Translations under genes and position numbers: made by a program
Notes under the pieces: model-generated
The model's database searches: none
Seen by the model: the letters and a program-made list of their open reading frames with translations, nothing else
What the model was told of the DNA's origin: nothing
Source: Bacillus sp. CH30_1T
GTDB taxonomy: Bacteria > Bacillota > Bacilli > Bacillales > Bacillaceae_B
Direction: 5' to 3'
NCBI RefSeq assembly: GCF_008364765.1
Contig: NZ_VTUY01000005.1
Coordinates: 233,297 to 297,296 of the forward strand
Length of the DNA stretch: 64,000 nucleotides
Part shown: in pieces, positions 1 to 9,117 of the stretch
Layout of the letters: the number at the start of each line of letters is the position of its first letter
Numbering within the stretch: position 1 is the stretch's first letter

Positions 1-699
1 AGCGTTCTGTGCGTACCCATTGTAAGAAGTCAAAAGGTACGAGGGATCCTTCTATTGGCTTCTTCCAAAAAGAAAGCCTATGAAAAATATCAATTGATGA
101 TCGTCGATATTTTATGCTCCTATTTCGGAGTGGCGATCGAAAATGCAAGGCATCATGAACGAACGAAGAAAAACAGTGAGCGATGTGCCCTGACAGGACT
201 ATATAATTACCGCTACTTTGAAGATCTCCTGTCACTGGAATTCAGTCATCTCGATGTTGGGAAAAGGGAGAGTCTATCCCTTATCATGCTCGACCTTGAT
301 CATTTTAAGGTCATTAACGATAACTATGGTCATCAGAGCGGTAACGAAATCCTGATTGAACTTGCAGACCGCCTTCGTACCCTTATTGATACCAGGGGAA
401 CCGTTGCAAGGTATGGAGGGGAGGAATTTGTCATCCTTCTTCCGGATTCGAAACGGGATGAAGCGCTCAGCCTGGCAGAGCATGTCAGGGGTGCGATAGC
501 CAACAAACCCTTCACCATCCATGATAGTCTGGATGAATCCAACAAACAGATGATGGTCCGGATCACTGCAAGCATCGGGGTCTCAACCGCACCTGAAGAT
601 GCTGAAGATACCCTGGCACTCATCCGCCATGCGGACCGGGCGCTTTATACGGGGGCGAAGCAGGCCGGGCGGAATCGGGTGGCGCAGTATGTGAAATGA
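1..699 (+). CDS. GAF-GGDEF diguanylate cyclase, 3' part only
   Basis: The frame is open from base 1, so the 5' end lies outside the window. The first ~50 residues look like the end of a GAF domain (a strand ending GILLLAS followed by a long helix). A complete GGDEF domain follows, with the signature YGGEEF near codon 140. GGDEF domains with an intact GGEEF motif condense two GTP into cyclic di-GMP. The RxxD inhibitory site expected five residues before the signature is absent (D, G at those positions), so product inhibition through the I-site is unlikely. A terminator follows directly. The next genes encode a pilus whose PilB has a c-di-GMP-binding type N-terminus, so a functional link is plausible but inferred. 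It resembles B. subtilis YtrP; orthology is not established. Confidence 0.85.
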   Translation, partial: SVLCVPIVRSQKVRGILLLASSKKKAYEKYQLMIVDILCSYFGVAIENARHHERTKKNSERCALTGLYNYRYFEDLLSLEFSHLDVGKRESLSLIMLDLDHFKVINDNYGHQSGNEILIELADRLRTLIDTRGTVARYGGEEFVILLPDSKRDEALSLAEHVRGAIANKPFTIHDSLDESNKQMMVRITASIGVSTAPEDAEDTLALIRHADRALYTGAKQAGRNRVAQYVK

Positions 700-706
700 G
701 TTCGGG

Positions 707-738
707 AAACACCTTCCTGCGTGTGGAGGTGTTTTTTT
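707..738 (+). terminator. Rho-independent terminator after GGDEF gene
   Basis: AACACCT at 708-714 pairs with AGGTGTT at 727-733, followed by a run of seven T. It lies just after the GGDEF stop codon. Confidence 0.8.
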
Positions 739-886
739 GTTGATGGAATGAATCTATGACTATTATTCTATTTTTTGCTAATTAATAACAGATAGTAGCT
801 TCTCATTTGCCACTGTATATACTAAAATAGTAGTAGTCGAATTTTGTTAAATTTCATCGGAATTAATCATAAAAGGAGGAAGGAGA

Positions 887-1519
887 TTGCATGATGTAGT
901 ATTTGCTATCATAGCCTATCTGTTATTGTTACCCGTACTTACTCTTGTTCCTATGAAACTGGCATTTAAGCATAAAGTCCTTGTTTCTTCTTCAGCCCTA
1001 CTCCTTACCATTTTGTGTATGCTGGCAAGCCTAGTTATTTCTCTTTATCAGGTAATGATTATTTTCATATTATTACTACTTCTAAGTACCTACTTCCTTG
1101 AGACGAGGTTAAAACCATTAATTCTACATACCTCGAAAATACCCGAGAATCGTTCCGCAACAGAGAACAGCGTGAGAAGTCAACAAGAAATGAATGATAG
1201 GCATGAACCCGAAACGGATGTTCCTTCAGAAGTGAGAGAAGACGTTCATAGAAACGATTACATAGAAGAATCATTCTTTCAACCGGATTCATCAGAAAAC
1301 GTTCTTGAAGAATTTAAAGATGAGAAGGATTGTAAAGAAATGGAAAAAGTAGAATCCTTTCCTCCAGAAGAATGGGATGACCTTGAGAAACAAATAGAAG
1401 AGTGGGATCCTCTTTCAAAAGAGGAGGATTTGATGAAAGGAAGAGGGGGTCTTTCTTCGACTTTAACATCAGAAGAAGAGGAAGAATACAATCGCTTATT
1501 CTTCGAAACAAAGAACTAA
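887..1519 (+). CDS. Three-TM membrane protein with acidic tail, first gene of pilus operon
   Basis: I do not recognise the family. The start is TTG at 887, chosen because an AAAGGAGGA Shine-Dalgarno lies at 872-880 and the nearby ATG at 891 runs into a stop at once. The first ~70 residues hold about three hydrophobic segments (roughly 4-22, 31-52, 55-68). The remaining ~140 residues are hydrophilic and rich in Glu, Asp and Lys, and so probably form a cytosolic or exported acidic tail. It is followed after a short gap by the VanW-like gene and the pil genes on the same strand, so it is probably co-transcribed. A role in pilus assembly or its regulation is inferred from position only. Confidence 0.6.
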   Translation: MHDVVFAIIAYLLLLPVLTLVPMKLAFKHKVLVSSSALLLTILCMLASLVISLYQVMIIFILLLLLSTYFLETRLKPLILHTSKIPENRSATENSVRSQQEMNDRHEPETDVPSEVREDVHRNDYIEESFFQPDSSENVLEEFKDEKDCKEMEKVESFPPEEWDDLEKQIEEWDPLSKEEDLMKGRGGLSSTLTSEEEEEYNRLFFETKN

Positions 1520-1545
1520 GGAATCAAGCCAAAAAAGGGGCATCT

Positions 1546-2913
1546 ATGATGAGCAAAACGTTACCATTTACGAAGTTATCTGTCTTCTTTGTGTTATGCA
1601 GTATTTATATGTTTGGTTTTGCACATATTGGAGCTTTTGCATATGACCATTTTATATCATCCACTCAGTCATTTTCAGAAGGGACCAAAATCGGAAATAT
1701 AGATGTTTCCCATCTTTCTTATCAAGAAGCAGAAGACAAGCTGAAGGTGAAAGTAGAGGGATGGAAAGAAAATCAGTCTTTAGTCCTTTCCTACATGGAA
1801 AATCAGATACCTATGGACCCGAGCTTGGTTGATATCGACATTCACTCTTCCATCAATAGTACAATTCAAGGAAATCCCTCTCCGTTGTTGGTGAGCATAC
1901 AGGGACTTGACTCTTTTCTGGCTTCGAAAGAAGTGGATGTAAGCTTGATTGATTTAGATTCATTGAGACAGGAAATTGCCCACCATGCAGAAAAGTTGGT
2001 TATGACTGAAGAAATAGTGATAGTTAATGATTTTTTCATTCAATCAAACTCTGTTGAAACCATTTCAGAAATCAACATGGAAGGTGTAACCATGACTCCT
2101 GGAATTCAAAGCTTTGTTGATACTTTTCCAGAAATCGAAATAGGGGGGACTTCCCCGTTTTCTTTATTAGAATTCATTGAAAATAAAGGTTTCTCTGGAG
2201 CTTCCCAACAGGATTTAAGTACAATTGCATCAAGCATATATGAGTTGGTGCTGCGAACCAATTTTGAAGTAATCGAAAGACATCGGGGGAGGGAACTCCC
2301 AGACAATATCGAGTTAGGATTTGAAGCTATCGTAAATCATGAGCAAGGTCAGGATTTTAGTTTCATGAATCCCAATGATGCTTCCTATATTGTCAGCTTT
2401 CATAGGCAGGGGGATTCTCTGTTCCTTACCCTCTCTGGTGTGGAAATTCCATATGAGATTATTGTTGAGAGACGAAATGAAGAAACCTTTAAACCGAAAG
2501 TTATTAAACAGTATAGCCCTTACTTAAATAGCGGTGAAGTAAAGGTGACGGAAGCAGGCAGGAATGGCATGAAGATTGAAGTGTGGAGAAGCTTTGAGAC
2601 AAAGAACGGAGAACTTCTCAAGGAAGAAAAAGTATCAGAAGACTTTTATCTTCCAATTTTCAAAGAAGAAATACATAGTATGCAAGATTATGTGACTCAA
2701 CAACCGGTTTCTTCTCCAGGGACAAATAGGACTGACTCTCTTAATGAAGAAGTGAACAGTCGGGAGAGTCCTGAACCTCAAGGGAATGATAGTCATTCAG
2801 ATAACAATGGTACATCTGATCCAATAGGAGATGACGATCCTTCAGCAAATAAGAATTCGAATGATGAATCCTCTCCTTCTGAAGAGGATTCTCCATTAGG
2901 TAATATGAAATAA
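1546..2913 (+). CDS. VanW/G5-like exported protein of the pilus operon
   Basis: The start is placed at ATG 1546 (ATG 1549 is equally possible). The frame stays open further upstream but would overlap the preceding gene. The N-terminus has one hydrophobic signal/anchor segment (residues ~8-30). A PG_binding_4-like stretch follows (KIGNIDVSHLSYQEAEDKL), then a degenerate VanW-like domain (helix with IYELVLRTNFEVIERH). A G5-like strand region (GEVKVTEAGRNGMKIEV) and a low-complexity Ser/Asp/Glu/Asn tail of ~60 residues complete it. VanW proteins are cell-wall associated in Gram-positives. The canonical VanW GGG.CQ motif is not preserved, so the function may differ. It directly precedes pilB and may help the pilus cross or anchor in the wall; this is inference. 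Confidence 0.7.
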   Translation: MMSKTLPFTKLSVFFVLCSIYMFGFAHIGAFAYDHFISSTQSFSEGTKIGNIDVSHLSYQEAEDKLKVKVEGWKENQSLVLSYMENQIPMDPSLVDIDIHSSINSTIQGNPSPLLVSIQGLDSFLASKEVDVSLIDLDSLRQEIAHHAEKLVMTEEIVIVNDFFIQSNSVETISEINMEGVTMTPGIQSFVDTFPEIEIGGTSPFSLLEFIENKGFSGASQQDLSTIASSIYELVLRTNFEVIERHRGRELPDNIELGFEAIVNHEQGQDFSFMNPNDASYIVSFHRQGDSLFLTLSGVEIPYEIIVERRNEETFKPKVIKQYSPYLNSGEVKVTEAGRNGMKIEVWRSFETKNGELLKEEKVSEDFYLPIFKEEIHSMQDYVTQQPVSSPGTNRTDSLNEEVNSRESPEPQGNDSHSDNNGTSDPIGDDDPSANKNSNDESSPSEEDSPLGNMK

Positions 2914-2938
2914 GAAACTGACAGTTAGGTGGAATAGC

Positions 2939-4597
2939 ATGTCCCGAGAGAGGAAACGTTTAGGCGACTTATTGGTTGAATCAGGATTATTGACAGAAGG
3001 AAAGCTTCAAACCGCTCTTAAAGAAAAGGGAAAAGATCAAAAACTAGGAGACGCTATCTTACAAAAAGGGTACATAACAGAGCAACAGTTAATTGAGGTG
3101 CTGGAGTTTCAGCTGGGTATTCCACATGTCAGTTTATTTCGTTATCCGTTCGACCCTAAGTTGTTCCATCTGATTCCAAAAGAATCAGCAAAACGGAATT
3201 TGATGATCCCTTTAAAAAAAGAAGGAGATAAGCTTTTCGTCGCCATGGCAGATCCCATGGATTTTTATGCCATTGAGGATTTACGATTGTCCACGGGGTT
3301 TTTCATTGATACGGCTATCGCCACAAAAGATGATATCCTTCGCTCCATCAATAAATACTACGAGATGGATGAAAGCTTTGAAGAGTTGAAGGGGATGGGG
3401 AATGACCGCCCCCCGTTAGAAGATGAAACATTAACAGATCAGGATTCTCCAATCGCGAAACTCGTGAATCAATTGTTATCTAATGCAATGACTCAAAAAG
3501 CAAGCGATATTCATATCGATCCACATGAAACGAAAGTGCATATTCGCTACCGGGTGGACGGTATTCTAAGAACGGATAGAACCCTTCCTAAGCACATGCA
3601 AAGTATGTTGACGGCACGGATCAAAATTATGTCTCAATTGGATATTACTGAGCACAGAGTTCCTCAGGATGGAAGGATCAAAACGAATATCGATTTTCGT
3701 CCCATTGACTTACGGGTATCGACTCTTCCGACGGTATATGGAGAAAAGATCGTTCTGCGTATACTGGATCTAAGTTCGTCATTAAATGACTTGGGACACC
3801 TTGGATTTAACAGCTTAAATCTCAAACGATTTCAGGATTTGATTGATCGGCCAACAGGAATTGTCCTTATTACTGGCCCTACCGGTTCAGGAAAATCTTC
3901 CACTCTTTATGCAGCCTTGAACAAGCTGAATACTGAAGAGGTCAATATTATAACCGTCGAAGACCCTGTAGAGTATCAATTGGAAGGGGTCAACCAAATT
4001 CAGGTCAACTCCAATGTAGGGCTTACTTTCGCCACAGGTCTCCGGTCCATCTTAAGACAAGATCCGAATATCATCATGGTGGGGGAGATCAGGGATAGAG
4101 AAACGGCGGAGGTAGCGATCCGTGCTTCCTTGACTGGACACCTTGTCCTCAGTACCATCCACACAAATGATTCGTTAAGTACGGTAACCCGTCTGATCGA
4201 TATGGGAGTGGAGCCATTTTTAGTTGCGACGTCTGTAAGCGGGATTGTGGCCCAAAGACTCGTTCGGAAAGTCTGTAGGGATTGTGCAAGGGAAGATTTT
4301 CCTACCTTACGGGAAAAGGATATCTTTAACCGAAGAGGAATGTCGATTGACAAAATCATCAGGGGCAGTGGGTGTGCTTCATGTAATATGACAGGCTATA
4401 AAGGAAGAATGGCCATTCATGAAGTTCTGATGGTAAACGATGAAATGAAGAAAATCATTATGAACAATGAAACGCTCTCCTCACTAAGAGAAGTTGCAAT
4501 CAAAAACAAAACCATTTTCCTGCTTGATGATGGATTGTTCAAGGTTAAGCAAGGTATGACGACGACAGAAGAAATTCTGAGAGTAGCAATAGAGTAA
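2939..4597 (+). CDS. pilB: Type IV pilus assembly ATPase PilB/GspE
   Basis: This is a 552-residue GspE/PulE-family hexameric ATPase that powers pilus extension at the inner face of the membrane. The N-terminus is an MshEN domain with two repeats (RLGDLLVESGLL and KLGDAILQKGYI). Walker A is GPTGSGKSS (about 312-320), Walker B is IIMVGEIRD (about 376), and the Asp/His boxes follow with TGHLVLSTIHTND. A tetracysteine zinc site is present (CRDC near 446, CASC near 479). MshEN domains of this kind bind c-di-GMP in other bacteria, though the first repeat here lacks the final Gln. It begins 25 nt after the VanW-like gene and ends 14 nt before pilT. This is distinct from B. subtilis ComGA, which lacks the long N-terminal region. 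Confidence 0.95.
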   Translation: MSRERKRLGDLLVESGLLTEGKLQTALKEKGKDQKLGDAILQKGYITEQQLIEVLEFQLGIPHVSLFRYPFDPKLFHLIPKESAKRNLMIPLKKEGDKLFVAMADPMDFYAIEDLRLSTGFFIDTAIATKDDILRSINKYYEMDESFEELKGMGNDRPPLEDETLTDQDSPIAKLVNQLLSNAMTQKASDIHIDPHETKVHIRYRVDGILRTDRTLPKHMQSMLTARIKIMSQLDITEHRVPQDGRIKTNIDFRPIDLRVSTLPTVYGEKIVLRILDLSSSLNDLGHLGFNSLNLKRFQDLIDRPTGIVLITGPTGSGKSSTLYAALNKLNTEEVNIITVEDPVEYQLEGVNQIQVNSNVGLTFATGLRSILRQDPNIIMVGEIRDRETAEVAIRASLTGHLVLSTIHTNDSLSTVTRLIDMGVEPFLVATSVSGIVAQRLVRKVCRDCAREDFPTLREKDIFNRRGMSIDKIIRGSGCASCNMTGYKGRMAIHEVLMVNDEMKKIIMNNETLSSLREVAIKNKTIFLLDDGLFKVKQGMTTTEEILRVAIE

Positions 4598-4611
4598 AGA
4601 AGGTGTATGAA

Positions 4612-5649
4612 TTGAAAGAACGGATCAATCAGCTATTAAGGGCAGCCATTGAATTAAAAGCTTCGGATATTCACTTAACGATAGGATCAGCACCGGTATT
4701 TCGCATTCATGGAGATTTAAAGAGGTACGGGCAGGAAGTACTTAAACCTGAAGATACAGAGCAAATGGCAAGAGCCATTGTTCCCGTGCACCTATGGACG
4801 GAATTCAAGGAACGGGGCGAAATGGACTTTTCGTATGCTCTACCTGGCGTTTCACGCTTCAGGGTGAACGTCTATTTTCAACGATCCTGTATTTCAATAG
4901 CTTTGCGTGTCGTCCCAAGAAACATCCCGACCCTTGAAGAACTGAAGCTTCCTCCCGTTTTAATGAAAATAGCAGAAAAACATCAAGGATTGGTGCTGGT
5001 GACCGGTCCGACCGGAAGCGGGAAGTCGACGACGCTTGCTTCAATGATTCACTATATGAACCAGACCATGAGGAAACATATCATTACATTAGAGGATCCG
5101 ATCGAGTACCTACATAAGCACGGTTCTTCGATTATCGATCAGCGAGAGGTCGGGTTTGATACAAAGTCCTTTGCATACGGATTACGGAGCGCACTTAGAC
5201 AAGACCCCGATGTCATCCTGGTTGGAGAGATGCGGGATCTGGAAACCATTCAAACGGCTATTACAGCAGCTGAAACGGGTCATTTAGTGCTGGGAACGCT
5301 GCATACGTCCAGTGCCGTGTCTACAATTGAACGGATTATAGATGTTTTCCCAGCGGAACAGCAATCACAAGTCCGGGTTCAGCTGGCATCTGTTCTGCAG
5401 GGAGTCATTGCTCAGCGCCTCCTGCCCACGGTTGACAAAAAAGGGAGAATCGCTGTTTCAGAAATTCTTCTGAATAACTCAGCTGTAGCCAATCTGATTC
5501 GTTCTGAAAAGATTCATCAAATCCCAACCGTCATGCAAACCTCTAAAGCTATTGGAATGGAGCTTTTTGAATCGAATGTAAACAGATTCCTTAACGCTGG
5601 TATGATTTCGAAAGAAGTGGCGTCTCCATTTCTTCAGGAGAATAGTTAG
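4612..5649 (+). CDS. pilT: Pilus retraction ATPase PilT
   Basis: PilT drives pilus disassembly and twitching motility. The N-terminal LKASDIHLTIGSAP and Walker A GPTGSGKST (about 132-140) are typical, as are the Walker B/Asp box (VILVGEMRDLETIQ), the His box (TGHLVLGTLHT) and an AIRNLIRE-like C-terminal motif (AVANLIRSEK). I chose TTG 4612 because AAGAAGGTG at 4597-4605 then has correct spacing. GTG 4603 is in frame but lies inside that ribosome-binding site. The next gene, pilC, begins 2 nt after the stop. B. subtilis has no PilT, so its presence marks a genuinely retractile type IV pilus. Confidence 0.95.
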   Translation: MKERINQLLRAAIELKASDIHLTIGSAPVFRIHGDLKRYGQEVLKPEDTEQMARAIVPVHLWTEFKERGEMDFSYALPGVSRFRVNVYFQRSCISIALRVVPRNIPTLEELKLPPVLMKIAEKHQGLVLVTGPTGSGKSTTLASMIHYMNQTMRKHIITLEDPIEYLHKHGSSIIDQREVGFDTKSFAYGLRSALRQDPDVILVGEMRDLETIQTAITAAETGHLVLGTLHTSSAVSTIERIIDVFPAEQQSQVRVQLASVLQGVIAQRLLPTVDKKGRIAVSEILLNNSAVANLIRSEKIHQIPTVMQTSKAIGMELFESNVNRFLNAGMISKEVASPFLQENS

Positions 5650-5651
5650 AG

Positions 5652-6863
5652 ATGAGCAGATTTAAGTACGAAGGGCGAGACAAAAAAGGTAAGAAAAAAG
5701 GAAAGATCACGGCTACTACAAAAAAAGAGGCAATGCTCCGTCTGAAGAATCAAGGCATACGCATTATTTCAGTGGAGGAAATTCCAGAGACTCTTTTAAC
5801 GAAAGAAATTACTTTAGGGAACCCTGTTAAGCTTCAACATATGGTGATATTTCTTAGGCAATTCTCCACTCTATTGAAAGCGGGAGTCACAGTCGTGGAT
5901 GCGACCCGCATTCTAAGCAGTCAAACAGATAGTAAAGCCTTAACGAAAATACTCATAGACGTAGAAATAGAATTGAAAGAGGGACATCCTCTTTCAGATG
6001 CATTCGGCAAACATAAAAAAGTGTTCGAGCCTCTATTCATCAATATGCTGAAAGCCGGCGAAGCCACGGGAAGTCTTGATGAAACTCTCGAAAGGCTTGG
6101 AGATCACTATGAAAAGCAGCACGGAACACGTCAAAAAGTGATCGCCGCTCTTTCCTATCCAGCCGTCGTCGGTGTCATCGCCATCGGTGTCGTCATTTTC
6201 CTGCTTGCTGCAGTTGTTCCAACATTCGTGGATATGTTCGATGATTTCGGGGGAGAATTACCGTTAATAACGCGATTCGTCCTAGGGGCAAGCGAAGTAG
6301 TCCAACGATTCTGGTATGTCATTTTATTGGTTGTAATTCTTTTCATCACAGGGATCGCCATGGTGAGGCAAAGAAAAGAATCAAAATACTATTTGGATTC
6401 CTTCATTTTAAGGATTCCTATCTTTGGAAAACTGATCCAAAAAGCGGTTTTGGCTAGAATGACCAGAACACTGAGCTCCCTTTTCTCAAGCTCTGTACCC
6501 ATTCTACAGTCCTTGGCTATAGTGGAACGGGTAGTAGAAAATGAAGTCATGGCAGGTGTTCTCAGAGAGTCCAGAGAGTCATTGGAAAAAGGCGGAACAC
6601 TAACAGAACCCATGAAAAAACACTGGGCCTTTCCACCCTTAGTTTCGCAAATGATTTCGATAGGAGAAGAAACAGGGTCCTTAGATGCCATGCTTTCAAA
6701 GGTCGCAGATTTCTATGAAAAAGAAGTGGAAAACTCCACAGATCAATTAAAGGCCCTCATCGAACCTTTGATGATCGTCCTTTTAGCAGGACTTGTCGGG
6801 ACTATCATCACAGCAATCATGATTCCGATGTTTGAAATATTTAACAATGTTCAAAATTTCTAG
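5652..6863 (+). CDS. pilC: Pilus platform membrane protein PilC
   Basis: This 403-residue GspF/PilC family protein is the inner-membrane platform on which PilB and PilT act. Two T2SSF repeats are visible: a first with GVTVVDATRILS and MLKAGEATGSLDETLERL, and a second with SVPILQSLAIVERV and MISIGEETGSLDAMLSKV. Each is followed by long hydrophobic helices (around residues 168-190, 215-235 and 375-398). It is tightly coupled to pilT. The C-terminal DQLKALIEPLMIVLLAGLVGTIITAIMIP is typical but exceeds what needs quoting. An intergenic region with a possible promoter separates it from the pilin gene. Confidence 0.95.
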   Translation: MSRFKYEGRDKKGKKKGKITATTKKEAMLRLKNQGIRIISVEEIPETLLTKEITLGNPVKLQHMVIFLRQFSTLLKAGVTVVDATRILSSQTDSKALTKILIDVEIELKEGHPLSDAFGKHKKVFEPLFINMLKAGEATGSLDETLERLGDHYEKQHGTRQKVIAALSYPAVVGVIAIGVVIFLLAAVVPTFVDMFDDFGGELPLITRFVLGASEVVQRFWYVILLVVILFITGIAMVRQRKESKYYLDSFILRIPIFGKLIQKAVLARMTRTLSSLFSSSVPILQSLAIVERVVENEVMAGVLRESRESLEKGGTLTEPMKKHWAFPPLVSQMISIGEETGSLDAMLSKVADFYEKEVENSTDQLKALIEPLMIVLLAGLVGTIITAIMIPMFEIFNNVQNF

Positions 6864-6892
6864 CAATTTTGATAATATTTTACACATTTAGA

Positions 6893-6951
6893 CTTATATT
6901 TTATTTTCTGTGTTGTATAATATAGGTAGATTAAAAGAGTACTAAAGTACT
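6893..6951 (+). promoter_or_regulatory. Possible pilin promoter and hairpin/operator
   Basis: A perfect -10 TATAAT lies at 6916-6921, but the -35 at 17-bp spacing (CTTATA, 6893-6898) is weak. Just downstream, AGTACT-AA-AGTACT (6938-6951) is an inverted repeat of two self-complementary hexamers. This could be an operator or a 5' RNA hairpin controlling the pilin gene. An extra promoter before the major pilin is common in pilus operons. Confidence 0.4.
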
Positions 6952-6980
6952 ATATGTGGTTATGAGGAGGAAATAGGAAA

Positions 6981-7376
6981 ATGTTAAAGAAAATGAAAAA
7001 GATGTTGAAGAATGATAGAGGTTTGACGTTGGTTGAACTTCTTGCTGTCATTGTGATTTTGGGGATTATTGCGGCGATTGCGGTTCCGAGTATTGGGAAT
7101 ATAATCGATAATAGTAAAGAAGATGCACAAGTCGCTGAAGCTCTTCAAATAATTGGTGCAGCAAAACTTGCAAATGCGTCAGATTCTTCCGTTACTACCT
7201 GGGACAATAGTGGTTTAGCTGAATTCTTAGATAATGTTGAAGATGAAAGCTACTCAGTTAGTTATAGTGATGGAAGTTATACATTGACAGGTCATGATTC
7301 TGCAGTTATCGTGAAATCTACTTATACAGATGAAACTGCTGTAACCGAAGCAGAATTGATAGAAGCAGCAAAATAA
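6981..7376 (+). CDS. Major type IV pilin
   Basis: This is a 131-residue type IV prepilin. The short basic leader (MLKKMKKMLKNDRG) is cleaved after Gly by the prepilin peptidase. The mature protein starts LTLVELLAVIVILGII, with the invariant Glu at position 5 and N-methylation expected at the new N-terminus. The ~20-residue hydrophobic spine leads to a small soluble head of ~85 residues rich in Ser, Asp and Glu, with no cysteine pair. The Shine-Dalgarno GAGGAGG lies 11 nt before ATG 6981. It is the only prepilin in the operon, so minor pilins must be elsewhere or absent. The peptidase gene starts 2 nt after its stop. Confidence 0.95.
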   Translation: MLKKMKKMLKNDRGLTLVELLAVIVILGIIAAIAVPSIGNIIDNSKEDAQVAEALQIIGAAKLANASDSSVTTWDNSGLAEFLDNVEDESYSVSYSDGSYTLTGHDSAVIVKSTYTDETAVTEAELIEAAK

Positions 7377-7377
7377 A

Positions 7378-8124
7378 ATGATTTGTTTGATCATTACTAT
7401 GTACGCACTCCTTCTAGGCTCTTTCTACAACGTAGTAGGCCTAAGGGTGCCGTTAAAGAAATCCATTATAAAGCCAAGGTCAAGCTGTCCTTATTGTAGT
7501 CATCAATTGACTGCGATCGAGCTGCTTCCTGTCTTTTCTTATCTCATTCAAAAGGGGAAATGCCGTCAGTGTCATGGGCGCATTTCTCCTTTATATCCGT
7601 TTATGGAGGCTTTGAATGCTAGTCTATTTGTACTGGCATATCTTGAGTTTGGATTCAATTGGGAGCTGCTTATCGCATGGACACTCATTTCTTTGTTCAT
7701 CATTATTACCGTTTCTGACTTGAAGTATATGGTCATTCCGGATAAAGTCCTACTATTTTTTGCAGGGATCTTTTTGTTGGAACGTCTGTTTATTCCATTA
7801 ACTCCGTGGTGGGATAGTCTTGTCGGAGCTGCAGTAGGGTTTGGACTCCTTCTTCTTATCGCCATTGTCAGTCAAGGTGGCATGGGAGGAGGGGACATCA
7901 AGCTATATGGGGTCATTGGCTTCGTTGTAGGTTTGAAGGTAATGATTCTTTCCTTTATGCTCGCCACATTCTTTGGAGCAATCTTTGGTTTGATTGCACT
8001 TGCATTAAAAGTCATTGAGAAAGGGAAACCGATTCCGTTTGGGCCGTTTATCGCTTTAGGGACCATCCTCGCTTATTTGTATTACGATTCCATTCTATCT
8101 GCTTATTTATCGTTTTTCTATTAA
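7378..8124 (+). CDS. comC: Prepilin leader peptidase PilD/ComC
   Basis: This polytopic membrane aspartyl protease (A24) cleaves prepilin leaders and N-methylates the new N-terminus. Residues ~35-70 hold the cytoplasmic zinc loop with two CxxC pairs (CPYC, CRQC). The catalytic aspartates are in SDLKYMVIPD and in GGGDIKLYG. About seven hydrophobic segments are visible over 248 residues. B. subtilis has its comC at the same place, upstream of spoIIB-maf-radC. Here the gene sits inside a full pil operon and probably serves both this pilus and the competence pseudopilus. Confidence 0.95.
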   Translation: MICLIITMYALLLGSFYNVVGLRVPLKKSIIKPRSSCPYCSHQLTAIELLPVFSYLIQKGKCRQCHGRISPLYPFMEALNASLFVLAYLEFGFNWELLIAWTLISLFIIITVSDLKYMVIPDKVLLFFAGIFLLERLFIPLTPWWDSLVGAAVGFGLLLLIAIVSQGGMGGGDIKLYGVIGFVVGLKVMILSFMLATFFGAIFGLIALALKVIEKGKPIPFGPFIALGTILAYLYYDSILSAYLSFFY

Positions 8125-8145
8125 TGTAATGAAGGGGTTCATTTT

Positions 8146-9117
8146 ATGGGTTTTTTATCGTTTCTCTCTAGCAGCAAAAAAACATCCAATATCGTTTTCA
8201 CAGACAATTCCATCCGCTTTCTAGAGTTGAAGCAAACTTCCCCTCCACTCGTTCAGGCCTTAGGGGAACGCAGCCTTCCAGACGGCATAATCAAAGGGGG
8301 CAGGATCCTTGATGAACAAACTCTATCTATTATATTGGAAGAATGTGTAGAGGAGTGGGAGATTAGAGGAAGATCGGTACGATTTGTCGTTCCAGATCCG
8401 TTTGTTGTTTTAAGAACAGTGAAGATTCCCCTTGATCTTAAACAGGATGAAATAGAAGGTTACTTATTTTTAGAAATTGGCACCAGCATCCATTTACCTT
8501 TTGAAGATCCTGTATTTGACTATGCCCTATTGGATGAAGTGGCGCAAGAGAGGGATGTTCTATTAATCGCATCTCACCAGGAAGTGGTCGATAGCTACAA
8601 AGATGTGCTGGAAGTAGCAAAATTAAAGCCTGTTGTTGCAGACATTTCTCCTCTAGCCCTTTACAGATTGTCAGTAGAGCAGGGAATCGTTTCACCACAA
8701 CAACATACAATGTTTCTACATTTTGATGAGAGATTATTAACCATTTCTATATTTCGTGAACATAAGCCAATCTTTACAAGACCGATTGTTGTAGAACAGG
8801 AAAATAAGAACGTATTAGTAGAAGATCATCTTGCTTGGAGAAATGTAGAAGATGCGTTCAGTGAAATAGAAAAAGTGATGAATTTTTATCAGTATTCACT
8901 GCATAAAGGAGAGTTCTCAGTCGAAAAGGCACTTATTAGCGGAGATCATCCGAATATACGTGAGATAGAAGTGTATCTAAAGGAACGGCTTATCATCCCC
9001 GTAGGATTTCAGAATTTAAGTGGTATCCATACGACGGACGACGAGAGAGTTTCCAATCAGTATGCCATTGCCCTGGGTCTGGCGTTAAAAGAGGTGCAAT
9101 ATATTGAATCTCATTGA
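8146..9117 (+). CDS. pilM: Pilus alignment protein PilM
   Basis: PilM is an actin-like cytoplasmic protein that binds the N-terminal tail of PilN and links the ATPase ring to the membrane alignment complex. The N-terminus (NIVFTDNSIRFLELK) matches the ASKHA first strand of PilM. VRFVVPDPFVVLRTVKIP and the final GLALKEV segment fit the family, as does the length of 323 residues. It overlaps pilN by 14 nt. The identity rests on sequence pattern and order PilM-PilN-PilO. Confidence 0.85.
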   Translation: MGFLSFLSSSKKTSNIVFTDNSIRFLELKQTSPPLVQALGERSLPDGIIKGGRILDEQTLSIILEECVEEWEIRGRSVRFVVPDPFVVLRTVKIPLDLKQDEIEGYLFLEIGTSIHLPFEDPVFDYALLDEVAQERDVLLIASHQEVVDSYKDVLEVAKLKPVVADISPLALYRLSVEQGIVSPQQHTMFLHFDERLLTISIFREHKPIFTRPIVVEQENKNVLVEDHLAWRNVEDAFSEIEKVMNFYQYSLHKGEFSVEKALISGDHPNIREIEVYLKERLIIPVGFQNLSGIHTTDDERVSNQYAIALGLALKEVQYIESH

